Shown: one piece after another, positions 1-6,471 of the stretch
Numbering within the stretch: position 1 is the stretch's first letter
Layout: every line of letters begins with the position of its first letter
Assembly (NCBI GenBank): GCA_037141235.1
Contig: JBAXCY010000060.1
Span: forward strand, 1 to 14,279
DNA: 14,279 nucleotides
From: Bog-756 sp037141235
GTDB taxonomy: Bacteria > Actinomycetota > Acidimicrobiia > Acidimicrobiales > RAAP-2
Direction of reading: 5' to 3'
Notes under the pieces: model-generated
Told to the model about the DNA's origin: nothing
Database searches by the model: none
Seen by the model: the letters and a program-made list of their open reading frames with translations, nothing else
Position numbers and translations under genes: made by a program

Positions 1-398
1 ACGACGAGTCCTACGACGAGTCCTACGAGTCTCGTCGAGCCGTGCACGCAGGGTCGGATCTTGGGGTCAGGGGCGACGATGCGTTTGCCCCGAACCAGGC
101 CCGCCAGCGTCGCCGCGACATTCTGGTCGGGCTGGCTGGGATATTCGCCACCACCTTCTTGGTCGGGTTGTTGCCGGGTGCATCGTTCGCCTGGATGCTG
201 TGCGCCGTCGATGGCGTGGTCCTGGCCGCCTATGTGGGCCTCATGGTGTACCTGAAGCGCTTGGCCATGGAGCGCGAGGCGAAGCTCCACTATCTGGATC
301 CGTTCGCCGACGGCCGTATGGGCCGCACCAGTACTGTTCCCAGCTATGTCGGCGGCCGGTATGCCCACCCGTCGAACGGCCAAGCCGTCGCACGCTGA
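1..398 (+). CDS. Small two-helix membrane protein (3' end of gene)
   Basis: The reading frame is open to the left edge. Translation from base 3 gives DESYDESYES before the first possible start (GTG at 42), so the true start probably lies outside the window. The visible part has an acidic Ser/Tyr repeat, a basic stretch (QARQRRRD), and two hydrophobic helices (about DILVGLAGIFATTFLVGLL and FAWMLCAVDGVVLAAYVGLM) separated by a short turn. A basic juxtamembrane segment (KRLAMEREAK) and a polar tail ending in VAR follow. The shape is a membrane hairpin with both ends cytoplasmic. I do not recognise the family firmly. A two-helix hairpin with Arg-rich flanks occurs in actinobacterial Rv0996/GlpR/SepX-type membrane proteins, but this match is from memory and weak. 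The next gene starts 43 bp downstream on the same strand. Confidence 0.6.
   Translation, partial: DESYDESYESRRAVHAGSDLGVRGDDAFAPNQARQRRRDILVGLAGIFATTFLVGLLPGASFAWMLCAVDGVVLAAYVGLMVYLKRLAMEREAKLHYLDPFADGRMGRTSTVPSYVGGRYAHPSNGQAVAR
3..26 (+). repeat. 12-bp tandem repeat, two exact copies, inside a gene
   Basis: GACGAGTCCTAC occurs at 3-14 and again at 15-26, followed by a partial third copy. It encodes DESY-DESY-ES. The repeat runs to the window edge, so its full copy number cannot be seen. Confidence 0.8.
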
Positions 399-441
399 AC
401 GTTCCGTCATGGAGTCCGCACGGGTTGCTAGGGTCTGAGGC

Positions 442-1134
442 ATGAACCACGACATGCGCTCCGCCGGTACCGATACCCATGTAGATCTGGCCGATGCCGT
501 CGCGTCCTCCCTCGAGGGGCGGCTGCTTCTGACTCACCCGTTCTACCGACGGTGGGAGGCAGGTGAGCTCTCCGCGAGTGAGTTGGCCGAGTACGCCGTC
601 AACTACCGGGCCTTCGAAGCTGTCCTCCCCGAGGTGCTGAGCACGGTCGTGGCCGAGCTGATGGAGCAAGGTGAGTTCGAGGCTGCCGAAATGGTGGCCC
701 GCAACCTGTCTGACGAGCTCGGCGAGCCCGAGTCCCACCTGTCGATGTTCGACGGGTTTGCCGCCGCGCTGCCGGTCGCTCCCGTGGCCACCGGTCCTGG
801 TGCCGCTGCTCAGTCGCTGGCCGACACCTACCGGGCCCTGGCCGCCGAGTCACCGATCGCCGCCATCGCCGGACTGGCCGCCTATGAGACCCAGGCCGCA
901 GCCATTGCTGCCTCCAAGGGTGACGGACTCCGTCGTTGGTACGGCATGGACACCGCAGGCACCCAGTTCTGGGACGTGCACGCCACGATGGACGCTGACC
1001 ACGGGGACTGGGCCGTCGAGGCCCTGGCTCTGTTGGGTGCCGAGGCCGATGAGGTGGCTGTGGCCACCCGTCGTGCCGCCGATGCCTGGTGGACGATGCT
1101 GGACGAGCGTGAGGCCGAGGGCGTAGCTGCCTGA
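442..1134 (+). CDS. CADD-like heme-oxygenase-fold diiron protein (candidate p-aminobenzoate synthase)
   Basis: A 230-residue protein of the PqqC/TenA/CADD superfamily (heme-oxygenase-like diiron oxidases). All six metal ligands known in Chlamydia CADD have counterparts at matching spacing: E92 and H99 (DELGEPESH), E149 (YETQ), and H180, D184, H187 (HATMDADH). HPFYRRW near the N-terminus places Y35 opposite CADD Tyr27, the residue consumed to make p-aminobenzoate. Y148 and K159 match CADD Tyr141 and Lys152. CADD Tyr170 is replaced by F176. The alignment is from memory of CADD. The role is inferred: folate-related pABA synthesis, or another oxidation of the same family. The first ATG is preceded by TGAGG; an ATG at 454 is an alternative start. 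The gene faces the glycosyltransferase gene across 28 bp. Related proteins are often annotated as iron-containing redox enzyme or TenA-like. Confidence 0.8.
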   Translation: MNHDMRSAGTDTHVDLADAVASSLEGRLLLTHPFYRRWEAGELSASELAEYAVNYRAFEAVLPEVLSTVVAELMEQGEFEAAEMVARNLSDELGEPESHLSMFDGFAAALPVAPVATGPGAAAQSLADTYRALAAESPIAAIAGLAAYETQAAAIAASKGDGLRRWYGMDTAGTQFWDVHATMDADHGDWAVEALALLGAEADEVAVATRRAADAWWTMLDEREAEGVAA

Positions 1135-1145
1135 GGAAACTCAGG
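1130..1145 (+). terminator. Stem-loop between convergent genes, possible terminator
   Basis: CCTGAG-GAAA-CTCAGG is a perfect 6-bp stem closed by a GNRA-type tetraloop. It spans the TGA stop (1132-1134) of the CADD-like gene and lies before the 3' end of the opposing glycosyltransferase gene. There is no T-run after it, so it would be an atypical high-GC terminator or an mRNA 3'-end stabiliser. Confidence 0.4.
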
Positions 1146-1162
1146 TCGGCCCTCGTGGTCGA

Positions 1163-2377
1163 TCAGGCCGGGTCTGCTCCTGTGGGGCGACCAACTCGGT
1201 TGACGGCCACTGCCTGGCGATAGATCTCTTCGATCTGGCGACTCGACGCGGCCACATCGAACATCGCACTCTTCGCCTTGGCCCCTTGACCTAGGCGCAG
1301 GCGTAGCGCTGGGTCGGCCACTACCCGCTCAAGGGCATCAGCCAGCCGCACGGGGTCCCCGGGGGGAACGATCAGTCCGTCGACGTCGTCGGTGATCACT
1401 TGGGGCACCCCGCCAACGGCGGTGGCCACGATCGGCATCCCCATGCTGGTCGCCTCCATCAGGGAGACCGGGAGCCCCTCTTGGTGGGAAGCGAGCACGA
1501 AGACGTCGGATCCGGCCAGCAGGCGAGGCACATCACCCCGCTGGCCGAGGAGTTGCACGTGGTCACCGAGGTCGAGCGCCTGGTGCTGGGTGCGCACCTC
1601 GTCCTCCAGCGGTCCGGTTCCGACGGCGGCGATCCGCATCGGCACCCCTCGGTCGATCAGCAGGCGGGCTGCATCGAGCAGCACGTCGTACCCCTTTTCG
1701 GAACGGAGGTTGGCCACGGTCAGGATCAGGACGTGTCCGTCTCGAACGTCCAACTCCGACCGCACGTCTTGGCGGATCTCGTCTCTACGGGCAATCAGTG
1801 CATCGGCCTGGGTCGTGTCCACTCCGTGCACGATCACCTGGGCCCGGTCCTGCAAGGCAGGGGGCAGGGCATCGTGGGCGGCCTGGGACACCACGATCAA
1901 CGCCTGGTCCCGACCCACCCCCATGCGGTTGATGGCCTTGGTGATGATGGCGGCCTTACTCCACAGGCTGTGCTCGGTGTAGATGACGGCCGGTCGTCTC
2001 GAACGGGGCAGGGTGGCCACGGCGATACGACCGAATCCGGCGGTGTAGGGCAGGTGGAAGTGGACGACGTCGAAGGAGCCCTCACGGATGAGAGTTCGCA
2101 GATGAAGCACCCAGCGCAGATCCGCACTCCTGATTGCTCCTAGCGAGTGGACGGGAGTCCCTCCGTCCCGGATGGTGGGGGCGAGGCCGTCATGGGCGTC
2201 GAGTACGTAGGCCACCTCGCACTCGAAGGCATCCCTGTCGATGGTGGCCACCGTCTCGACGAGGAGGCGCTCCGCGCCTCCGAAGCCGAGGACCTTGATG
2301 ACCGAGAGGATGCGGAGGCGTCGATGGGCCCCGCCTGCTGCGTTGTCGGCCACCGGATTCACGCAGGGAGCGTACAA
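1163..2377 (-). CDS. GT4-family glycosyltransferase
   Basis: A 404-residue retaining glycosyltransferase of GT-B fold, family GT4, expected in the cytoplasm and using a nucleotide-sugar donor to build a glycan or glycolipid. The acceptor-side domain begins at about residue 21 (RRLRILSVIKVLGFGGAERLL) and carries the GGAE loop (33-36). The donor domain carries R225 and K228 (NLRSEKGYD), which normally contact the donor phosphates, and the E-x7-E motif (E300 to E308, EGLPVSLME) followed by GMPIVATAVGGVPQVI. The family is clear; sugar and acceptor cannot be read. The start is uncertain. TTG at 2377 gives the longest frame, in-frame GTG codons at 2362 and 2353 would also keep the whole fold, and no strong ribosome binding site separates them. 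It is divergent from the second GT4 gene with 216 bp between, and both probably serve the same surface polysaccharide. Confidence 0.9.
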   Translation of the reverse strand: MYAPCVNPVADNAAGGAHRRLRILSVIKVLGFGGAERLLVETVATIDRDAFECEVAYVLDAHDGLAPTIRDGGTPVHSLGAIRSADLRWVLHLRTLIREGSFDVVHFHLPYTAGFGRIAVATLPRSRRPAVIYTEHSLWSKAAIITKAINRMGVGRDQALIVVSQAAHDALPPALQDRAQVIVHGVDTTQADALIARRDEIRQDVRSELDVRDGHVLILTVANLRSEKGYDVLLDAARLLIDRGVPMRIAAVGTGPLEDEVRTQHQALDLGDHVQLLGQRGDVPRLLAGSDVFVLASHQEGLPVSLMEATSMGMPIVATAVGGVPQVITDDVDGLIVPPGDPVRLADALERVVADPALRLRLGQGAKAKSAMFDVAASSRQIEEIYRQAVAVNRVGRPTGADPA

Positions 2378-2532
2378 CTGCTTGCGGGCACATGGTCGGG
2401 ATCCCCTGTTGCAGCACGCGGAGGATCGTCCCAGGTGGGACGGTGAATTTCTCTTAATTGGTCATGGTGCAACTGCAGGTGCGCGTGTATTCTTGACCCT
2501 TCAGGGCTCGTCATCAGGGGAGGTCCGAAAAC

Positions 2533-2580
2533 ATCCCCGCTGGGGACCGTCACAAGATCCCCACTGGGGACTATCACAAG
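2533..2580 (+). repeat. 24-bp tandem repeat with palindromic cores, candidate operator
   Basis: Two directly abutting 24-bp units, 2533-2556 and 2557-2580, agree at 21 of 24 positions. Each contains a short palindrome: TCCCCGCTGGGGA in the first, TCCCCACTGGGGA in the second (5-bp arms, 3-nt centre). Both end in TCACAAG. The second unit runs into the purine-rich AAGGGAAAG that would serve as ribosome binding site for the gene starting at 2594. The palindromes are centred 24 bp apart. This could be a pair of operator sites or a 5'-leader structure controlling translation. Confidence 0.6.
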
Positions 2581-2593
2581 GGAAAGCACTGCC

Positions 2594-3745
2594 ATGGCCC
2601 CGGGAACCGATGGAGACGAAAGGCAACGCACCCGGTGGCGCGGATGCCGCATCGTGACCACGTCCCTGACGGCCCGGGTCCTACTGGCCAACCAGCTGCG
2701 CTCTCTGCCTGAAGCCGACTGGACCGTCATCTCCGGTGACCAGTGGGACGACCCGGTCGAAGGTGTCGAGGTGGAGGTCATCCCCATCCGTCGGGAGTTC
2801 GCCCTTTCCGACATCGGTGCTTTCGTAGGTCTGTGGCGCTACCTGCGTCGCCAGAAGTTCGACATCGTGCAGACCCATACTCCCAAGGCGTCGTTCCTGG
2901 GTCTGCCGGCCGCCCGTCTGGCCGGAAGCCAGGCGGTCTACACCATCCATGGTGCGCTGTACTTCAAGGGGAACACCCGGCTGGCCAACTTCCTCGGCTG
3001 GTGCTTTGAGTTTTGGTGCTGCATGTGGGCGAACAGCGCGCTGGTGCAGAGCCGCGAGGACGAGCAGGTCCTGCCTCGGGTGCGCATCTGCCCTGCGGCG
3101 AAATTGCACTACGTGGGCAACGGGATCATGCTCGATCGGTTCCTGGCCCCGGTGGAGCTGGCCATCCACTCGGAGCGGCCCATCGTCTTGATGGTCAGCC
3201 GACTGGTTCTGGAAAAGGGCTGCGCCGACTTCTTGGAAGTAGCGGCCAGCCTGTCCGACAAGGCGGACTTCGTCCACGTCGGACCGGTCGAGAGTGACCA
3301 AAAAGATGCCCTGTCGCCGGCCCTGGTGGCCGCCGCCGAGGCGGCCGGCACAGTGCGGTTCATCGGCGAAGTAGCCGACGTGCGGCCCTACGTGGAGTCG
3401 GCCACCTTCATGGTGCTCCCTTCCTACCGCGAGGGCATCCCTCGAGCAGCCATGGAGGCTGCAGCCATGGGGCGCCCGGTAGCGGCCTACGACATCCGTG
3501 GCGTGCGCGAGGTGATCGACCCCGCACTCGGCCTGCTCGCTCCACGTGGCGATGTCGCGGCATTGACGGCCATTGTTTCGGACTTGATCGATGCACCCGA
3601 TCGCTGCATCGAGTTGGGGAAGCAGTGCCGCGACCACATCGTGACGCAGTTCTCCGAAGGACTGGTCATGGAACGTCTGCGCCACTTTTATGCCGAGACG
3701 CTGCAGAGCAGTAGCACTGGCGCCCCGGTATCGGGGGCAGCATGA
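2594..3745 (+). CDS. GT4-family glycosyltransferase (surface glycan cassette)
   Basis: A 383-residue GT-B glycosyltransferase of family GT4. The N-domain starts at about residue 20 (RIVTTSLTARVLLANQL) and includes THTPKAS and YTIHGALYFKG, typical of capsule/exopolysaccharide GT4 enzymes. The donor domain has R203 and K208 (SRLVLEKG) and the E-x7-E motif (E280 to E288, EGIPRAAME) followed by GRPVAAYDIRGVREVI. The ATG at 2594 is chosen for the AAGGGAAAG 5' to it. It leaves about 18 residues before the fold, so GTG at 2654 is possible. The stop overlaps the deacetylase start (ATGA at 3742-3745), so the two are translationally coupled. The product probably adds a sugar to an exopolysaccharide or lipid-linked repeat unit; the specific sugar is unknown. 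Confidence 0.9.
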   Translation: MAPGTDGDERQRTRWRGCRIVTTSLTARVLLANQLRSLPEADWTVISGDQWDDPVEGVEVEVIPIRREFALSDIGAFVGLWRYLRRQKFDIVQTHTPKASFLGLPAARLAGSQAVYTIHGALYFKGNTRLANFLGWCFEFWCCMWANSALVQSREDEQVLPRVRICPAAKLHYVGNGIMLDRFLAPVELAIHSERPIVLMVSRLVLEKGCADFLEVAASLSDKADFVHVGPVESDQKDALSPALVAAAEAAGTVRFIGEVADVRPYVESATFMVLPSYREGIPRAAMEAAAMGRPVAAYDIRGVREVIDPALGLLAPRGDVAALTAIVSDLIDAPDRCIELGKQCRDHIVTQFSEGLVMERLRHFYAETLQSSSTGAPVSGAA

Positions 3746-4491
3746 CTCCGCCGGTGTGCGTGACCATCGACGTCGAGGACTGGTACGACGGGATGGAGGT
3801 CCTGGGCGTCCCGGTTCCGAAGCCGGCCGGTGCCCGCAGTGGGCTGACCGGCCTGCTCGAGCACCTTGAAGCCACGGAGGGATCGCCGAAGGTGACCCTC
3901 TTCGTGGTGGGCAACTACGCAGACGAAGTAGCCGAAGAGTTGGCCGGCATGGCCAAGGCCGGGCACGAGATCGCCAGTCACGGTCCGGACCACGGGCGCC
4001 TGCCCGAGGATCCAGCCGCCCTCGTCGAGTGGCTGCGCTCCGGCAAGGAGGGCCTAGAGGACCGGTTCCAGGTCCCGGTCCGGGGGTTCCGCTCGCCCAG
4101 GTTCGATCGCCCCAGTTCGCAGAGCCTCGGGCAGTACCGCGAGGCAGTGGCTGAGGCCGGGTTCGAGTACGTATCGGACACCCACGTCATGGGCGAGGGG
4201 TCGCCGGTCACCGAGCTCCCGGTGCTGGTGATGCATGGTTTCCCCATCGGCGGCGGCAGTTACCAGCGTCTGATGCCTGCATCGGTGGCCTCGGGCATGG
4301 TCGGTAGGTCCGTCGGACCAGCGGTCGTGTATTACCATTCGTACGATTTTGACGCCACACTCCCGAGCCTGGGCTCGATCCGATCGATTGCTGAAGCCAA
4401 GCAGTTGGTGGGTCGGGGAAGGGTGGAGGGAGCATTCTCGAAGATCCTCAGCCGTTACGGCAGTAAGGCATGTGTCGATGTCCAACGATGA
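3742..4491 (+). CDS. NodB-type polysaccharide deacetylase
   Basis: A 249-residue carbohydrate esterase 4 protein that should remove N-acetyl groups from a glycan using a bound metal. The opening TIDVEDW gives the catalytic D10 and metal ligand D13. The metal histidines are H80 and H84 (SHGPDHG). FRSPRF (R117, P119) is the Arg/Pro motif. GGGSYQRLMP (about 170-179) and VYYHSYDFD with H199 form the C-terminal motifs. The pattern resembles deacetylases of exopolysaccharide loci (DUF3473-like C-terminus) more than peptidoglycan deacetylases. No signal peptide or membrane helix is visible, so it would act in the cytoplasm on a nucleotide- or lipid-linked sugar, or be exported some other way. It overlaps the glycosyltransferase by 4 bp and the methyltransferase by 14 bp. 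Confidence 0.88.
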   Translation: MTPPVCVTIDVEDWYDGMEVLGVPVPKPAGARSGLTGLLEHLEATEGSPKVTLFVVGNYADEVAEELAGMAKAGHEIASHGPDHGRLPEDPAALVEWLRSGKEGLEDRFQVPVRGFRSPRFDRPSSQSLGQYREAVAEAGFEYVSDTHVMGEGSPVTELPVLVMHGFPIGGGSYQRLMPASVASGMVGRSVGPAVVYYHSYDFDATLPSLGSIRSIAEAKQLVGRGRVEGAFSKILSRYGSKACVDVQR

Positions 4492-5104
4492 TTTCCAGAC
4501 CTACTTCCACCAGAGGGCGCGACGGTTCTCGTCGTTCTATTCGAGCGAGTCGGTATCTCGAATGCTCGGCCGCGGCCCGCTCTTCGATCGGCTGCGCATG
4601 GCCGTCGACATGTCCGTGGCCGCAGGGGCCAAGAGCGTCCTGGACGTGGGATGTGGCAGCGGTCCGCTCTTCGCTCCGTTGGCCGAAAAGGGCATCAACG
4701 TCACCGGTATTGATCCGGCCGACAACATGGTGGCCCTGGCTAACGCTGAGGCGACCAAGTACCCGGGTCTGGTCACGGTCCAGCAGCGGGCATGGGCCGA
4801 CCTCGACGAGGTCGATGTCTATGACGTCGCTGTTGCCCTCGGTGTCTACGACTACGTATCCGACCCGGCCGATCTGCTCGGCCGCATGGGCCGTGCTGCC
4901 CAGCAGGCGATCGGGACGTTTCCGTCACCGGGAATGCGGACGGGCCTGCGCAAGATGCGCTACGGGATGCGGGGCGTCGGTGTCTACGGCTACCCGGTTG
5001 ACGGCTACGACGATCTGGCCAAGCGGGCCGGCATGAAGGTCCTCGAGAAGGTGCCACTGGGCAAGGCTGGATTCGTAGTCCGCTTCGGCCGCATCCCGGC
5101 CTAA
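4478..5104 (+). CDS. Class I SAM-dependent methyltransferase
   Basis: A 208-residue Rossmann-fold methyltransferase. Motif I is VLDVGCGSG (54-62), followed by the acidic ribose-binding residue in GIDP (D79). ADNMV and VAVALGVYDYVSDP mark the later strands. The frame is open further upstream, but ATG at 4478 is chosen because AAGG lies about 9 bases before it and the protein then begins as the family does; the longer form would overlap the deacetylase by over 140 bp. GTG at 4472 is an alternative. Third gene of the coupled glycan run, so a sugar O- or N-methyltransferase or a glycolipid methyltransferase is likely, but the substrate is inference. No membrane segment. Confidence 0.85.
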   Translation: MSNDDFQTYFHQRARRFSSFYSSESVSRMLGRGPLFDRLRMAVDMSVAAGAKSVLDVGCGSGPLFAPLAEKGINVTGIDPADNMVALANAEATKYPGLVTVQQRAWADLDEVDVYDVAVALGVYDYVSDPADLLGRMGRAAQQAIGTFPSPGMRTGLRKMRYGMRGVGVYGYPVDGYDDLAKRAGMKVLEKVPLGKAGFVVRFGRIPA

Positions 5105-5131
5105 GTCGTCTGCCGCCGGGATAGCGCGCTA

Positions 5132-5178
5132 CGGGCCCGGTCGGCTCGGCTCAGTCTGAGCGCAGGCCCGGCTCAGCC
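5132..5178. terminator. Possible bidirectional terminator region between convergent genes
   Basis: The 68 bp between the methyltransferase and thiolase stops hold GCTCAG-T-CTGAGC (5149-5161) and a wider pairing of TCGGCT with AGCCGA that reaches into the end of the thiolase gene. No T-run is present. Structure is plausible, function unproven. Confidence 0.25.
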
Positions 5179-6363
5179 GAGTTCGGTACCGACCACAGAC
5201 ACGAACGACACCATCTCTCCGGGGTAGCCCCCGAGGTTGTGAGTGAGGGCCAGGGTCTTGTCCGTGTCGATCTGACGCTCCGGTGTGGCCTCGCCACGCA
5301 GTTGCAGCCACGTCTCGAAGAACATCCGCAGGCCTGATGCGCCGACCGGATGGCCGAAGCTCTTGAGGCCGCCGTCGGGGTTGATGGGCAGCGGACCGGT
5401 GCGGTCGAACGTGCCGGCCAGCACCTCTTTCCATGCCGTGCCCCGGGGAGCGAAGCCCAGGTCTTCCATGAGGACCAACTCGGTGGGGGTGAAGCAGTCG
5501 TGTACCTCAGCCATGGCCAACTGATTACGGGGGTCGGTGATGCCGGCCTGGGCGTAGGCGTCCTGGGCGGCGGTGGCGCACTCGGGGAACCAGGTGTAGT
5601 CGTACTCAGGATCGATCAGTCCGCTGCCGCTGCCGGTGGCGAACGACAGTGCCTTGATGAAGATCGGCTTGTCCGTGTACTTGTAGGCATCCTCGGCCCG
5701 CACCACGATGGCGGCTGCCGCACCGTCGGCCACGCCGGCGCAGTCAAACACGCCGAGCCGGCCGGCCACTCGGGGAGAGGCGCAGATGGTCTCGGTGGAG
5801 ACCTCCTTGCGGAACTGGGCCCGAGGGTTGCGGGCGCCGTTCTGGTGGTTCTTCCACGAGATGCGGGCCAGCACCTCGGTGAGCTGCTCCTCGCTCACCC
5901 CGTACTTCTTCCCATACGCCGGGGCCACCATGGAGAACATGGCGGCTGCCGTCAGCGTCCGCGACGTCCCGTCGTTGGGGATGGGGAAGGCGTTGAGACC
6001 TTGGTATCCGGAGTCCTTCACCTTTTCGGCCCCGAGGGCCATGGCCACGTCGTAGGCGCCCGAGGCCACGGCATAGGCCGCAGCCCGCAGCGCCTCAGAA
6101 CCGGTGGTGCAGTAGTTCTCGACCCGGGTGACCGGCTTGCCTTCGAGTTGCAAGGGCCGGGCCATGGTGATGCCGCTCATGCCGGACTGGGCAGTGCCGA
6201 ACCAAAAAGCGTCGATGTCGTCCTTGGCCACGCCGGCCGACGCAAAGGTCTCTTCGGCAGCCTCGACGATCAGGTCGTCGAGGCTCTTGTCCCAGTGTTC
6301 GGCGAAACGGGTGCATCCCATCCCGACGATCGCCACCCGGTCCTTGATTCCGTGCGAAGCCAT
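5173..6363 (-). CDS. SCP2/lipid-transfer-type thiolase
   Basis: A 396-residue thiolase-fold enzyme acting on CoA thioesters, by thiolytic cleavage of 3-oxoacyl-CoA or possibly retro-aldol cleavage. The nucleophile is C85 (ENYCTTGSEAL). H288 and C290 lie in HDCFTP, the motif typical of SCP2-thiolases. H338 lies in GGLKSFGHPVGASG. The C-terminal Cys of classical FadA thiolases is replaced by HNLGGYPG, as usual in the SCP2 group. The start at 6363 has AAGGAG just upstream. The gene is downstream of the HMGCS-like/DUF35 gene on the same strand (85 bp apart). DUF35 proteins commonly bind such thiolases (archaeal acetoacetyl-CoA thiolase/HMGCS complex, Ltp2-ChsH2, BbsA-BbsB), so a complex between the two is likely. 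Because C85 is present, thiolysis remains possible; the context also fits an Ltp2-like aldolase. Confidence 0.9.
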   Translation of the reverse strand: MASHGIKDRVAIVGMGCTRFAEHWDKSLDDLIVEAAEETFASAGVAKDDIDAFWFGTAQSGMSGITMARPLQLEGKPVTRVENYCTTGSEALRAAAYAVASGAYDVAMALGAEKVKDSGYQGLNAFPIPNDGTSRTLTAAAMFSMVAPAYGKKYGVSEEQLTEVLARISWKNHQNGARNPRAQFRKEVSTETICASPRVAGRLGVFDCAGVADGAAAAIVVRAEDAYKYTDKPIFIKALSFATGSGSGLIDPEYDYTWFPECATAAQDAYAQAGITDPRNQLAMAEVHDCFTPTELVLMEDLGFAPRGTAWKEVLAGTFDRTGPLPINPDGGLKSFGHPVGASGLRMFFETWLQLRGEATPERQIDTDKTLALTHNLGGYPGEMVSFVSVVGTELG

Positions 6364-6435
6364 TGCTCTCCTTGAGTTCTTGCCCTGTGCGTCAGTGACG
6401 GGCGCCGGTCGGCACCCGGTGAATCGTGTCGTTCA

Positions 6436-6471
6436 GTCAGTCAGGCGGTCAGGCAGTCAGTGCCGGGTCAG
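6436..6471. repeat. Cluster of GTCAG direct repeats
   Basis: GTCAG occurs five times in one orientation (6436, 6440, 6448, 6456, 6467), spanning the 3' end of the DUF35 fusion gene and the gap before the thiolase gene. The same pentamer forms the arm of the palindrome at 8088-8106. It may be a second contact site for the same regulator, or chance. Confidence 0.35.

Noticed and set aside
2533..2580. CRISPR repeats
   Set aside because: The two units abut with no spacers, and no cas gene is present anywhere in the window.
2681..3685. Long minus-strand open frame (334 codons) opposite the second GT4 gene
   Set aside because: It is antisense to a gene with clear GT4 motifs, has no recognisable domain and a His/Gln/Arg-rich composition typical of shadow frames in high-GC DNA.
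5350..6375. Plus-strand open frame of 341 codons across the thiolase
   Set aside because: Antisense to a thiolase with all active-site motifs; Gly/His/Val-rich translation without domain signal.
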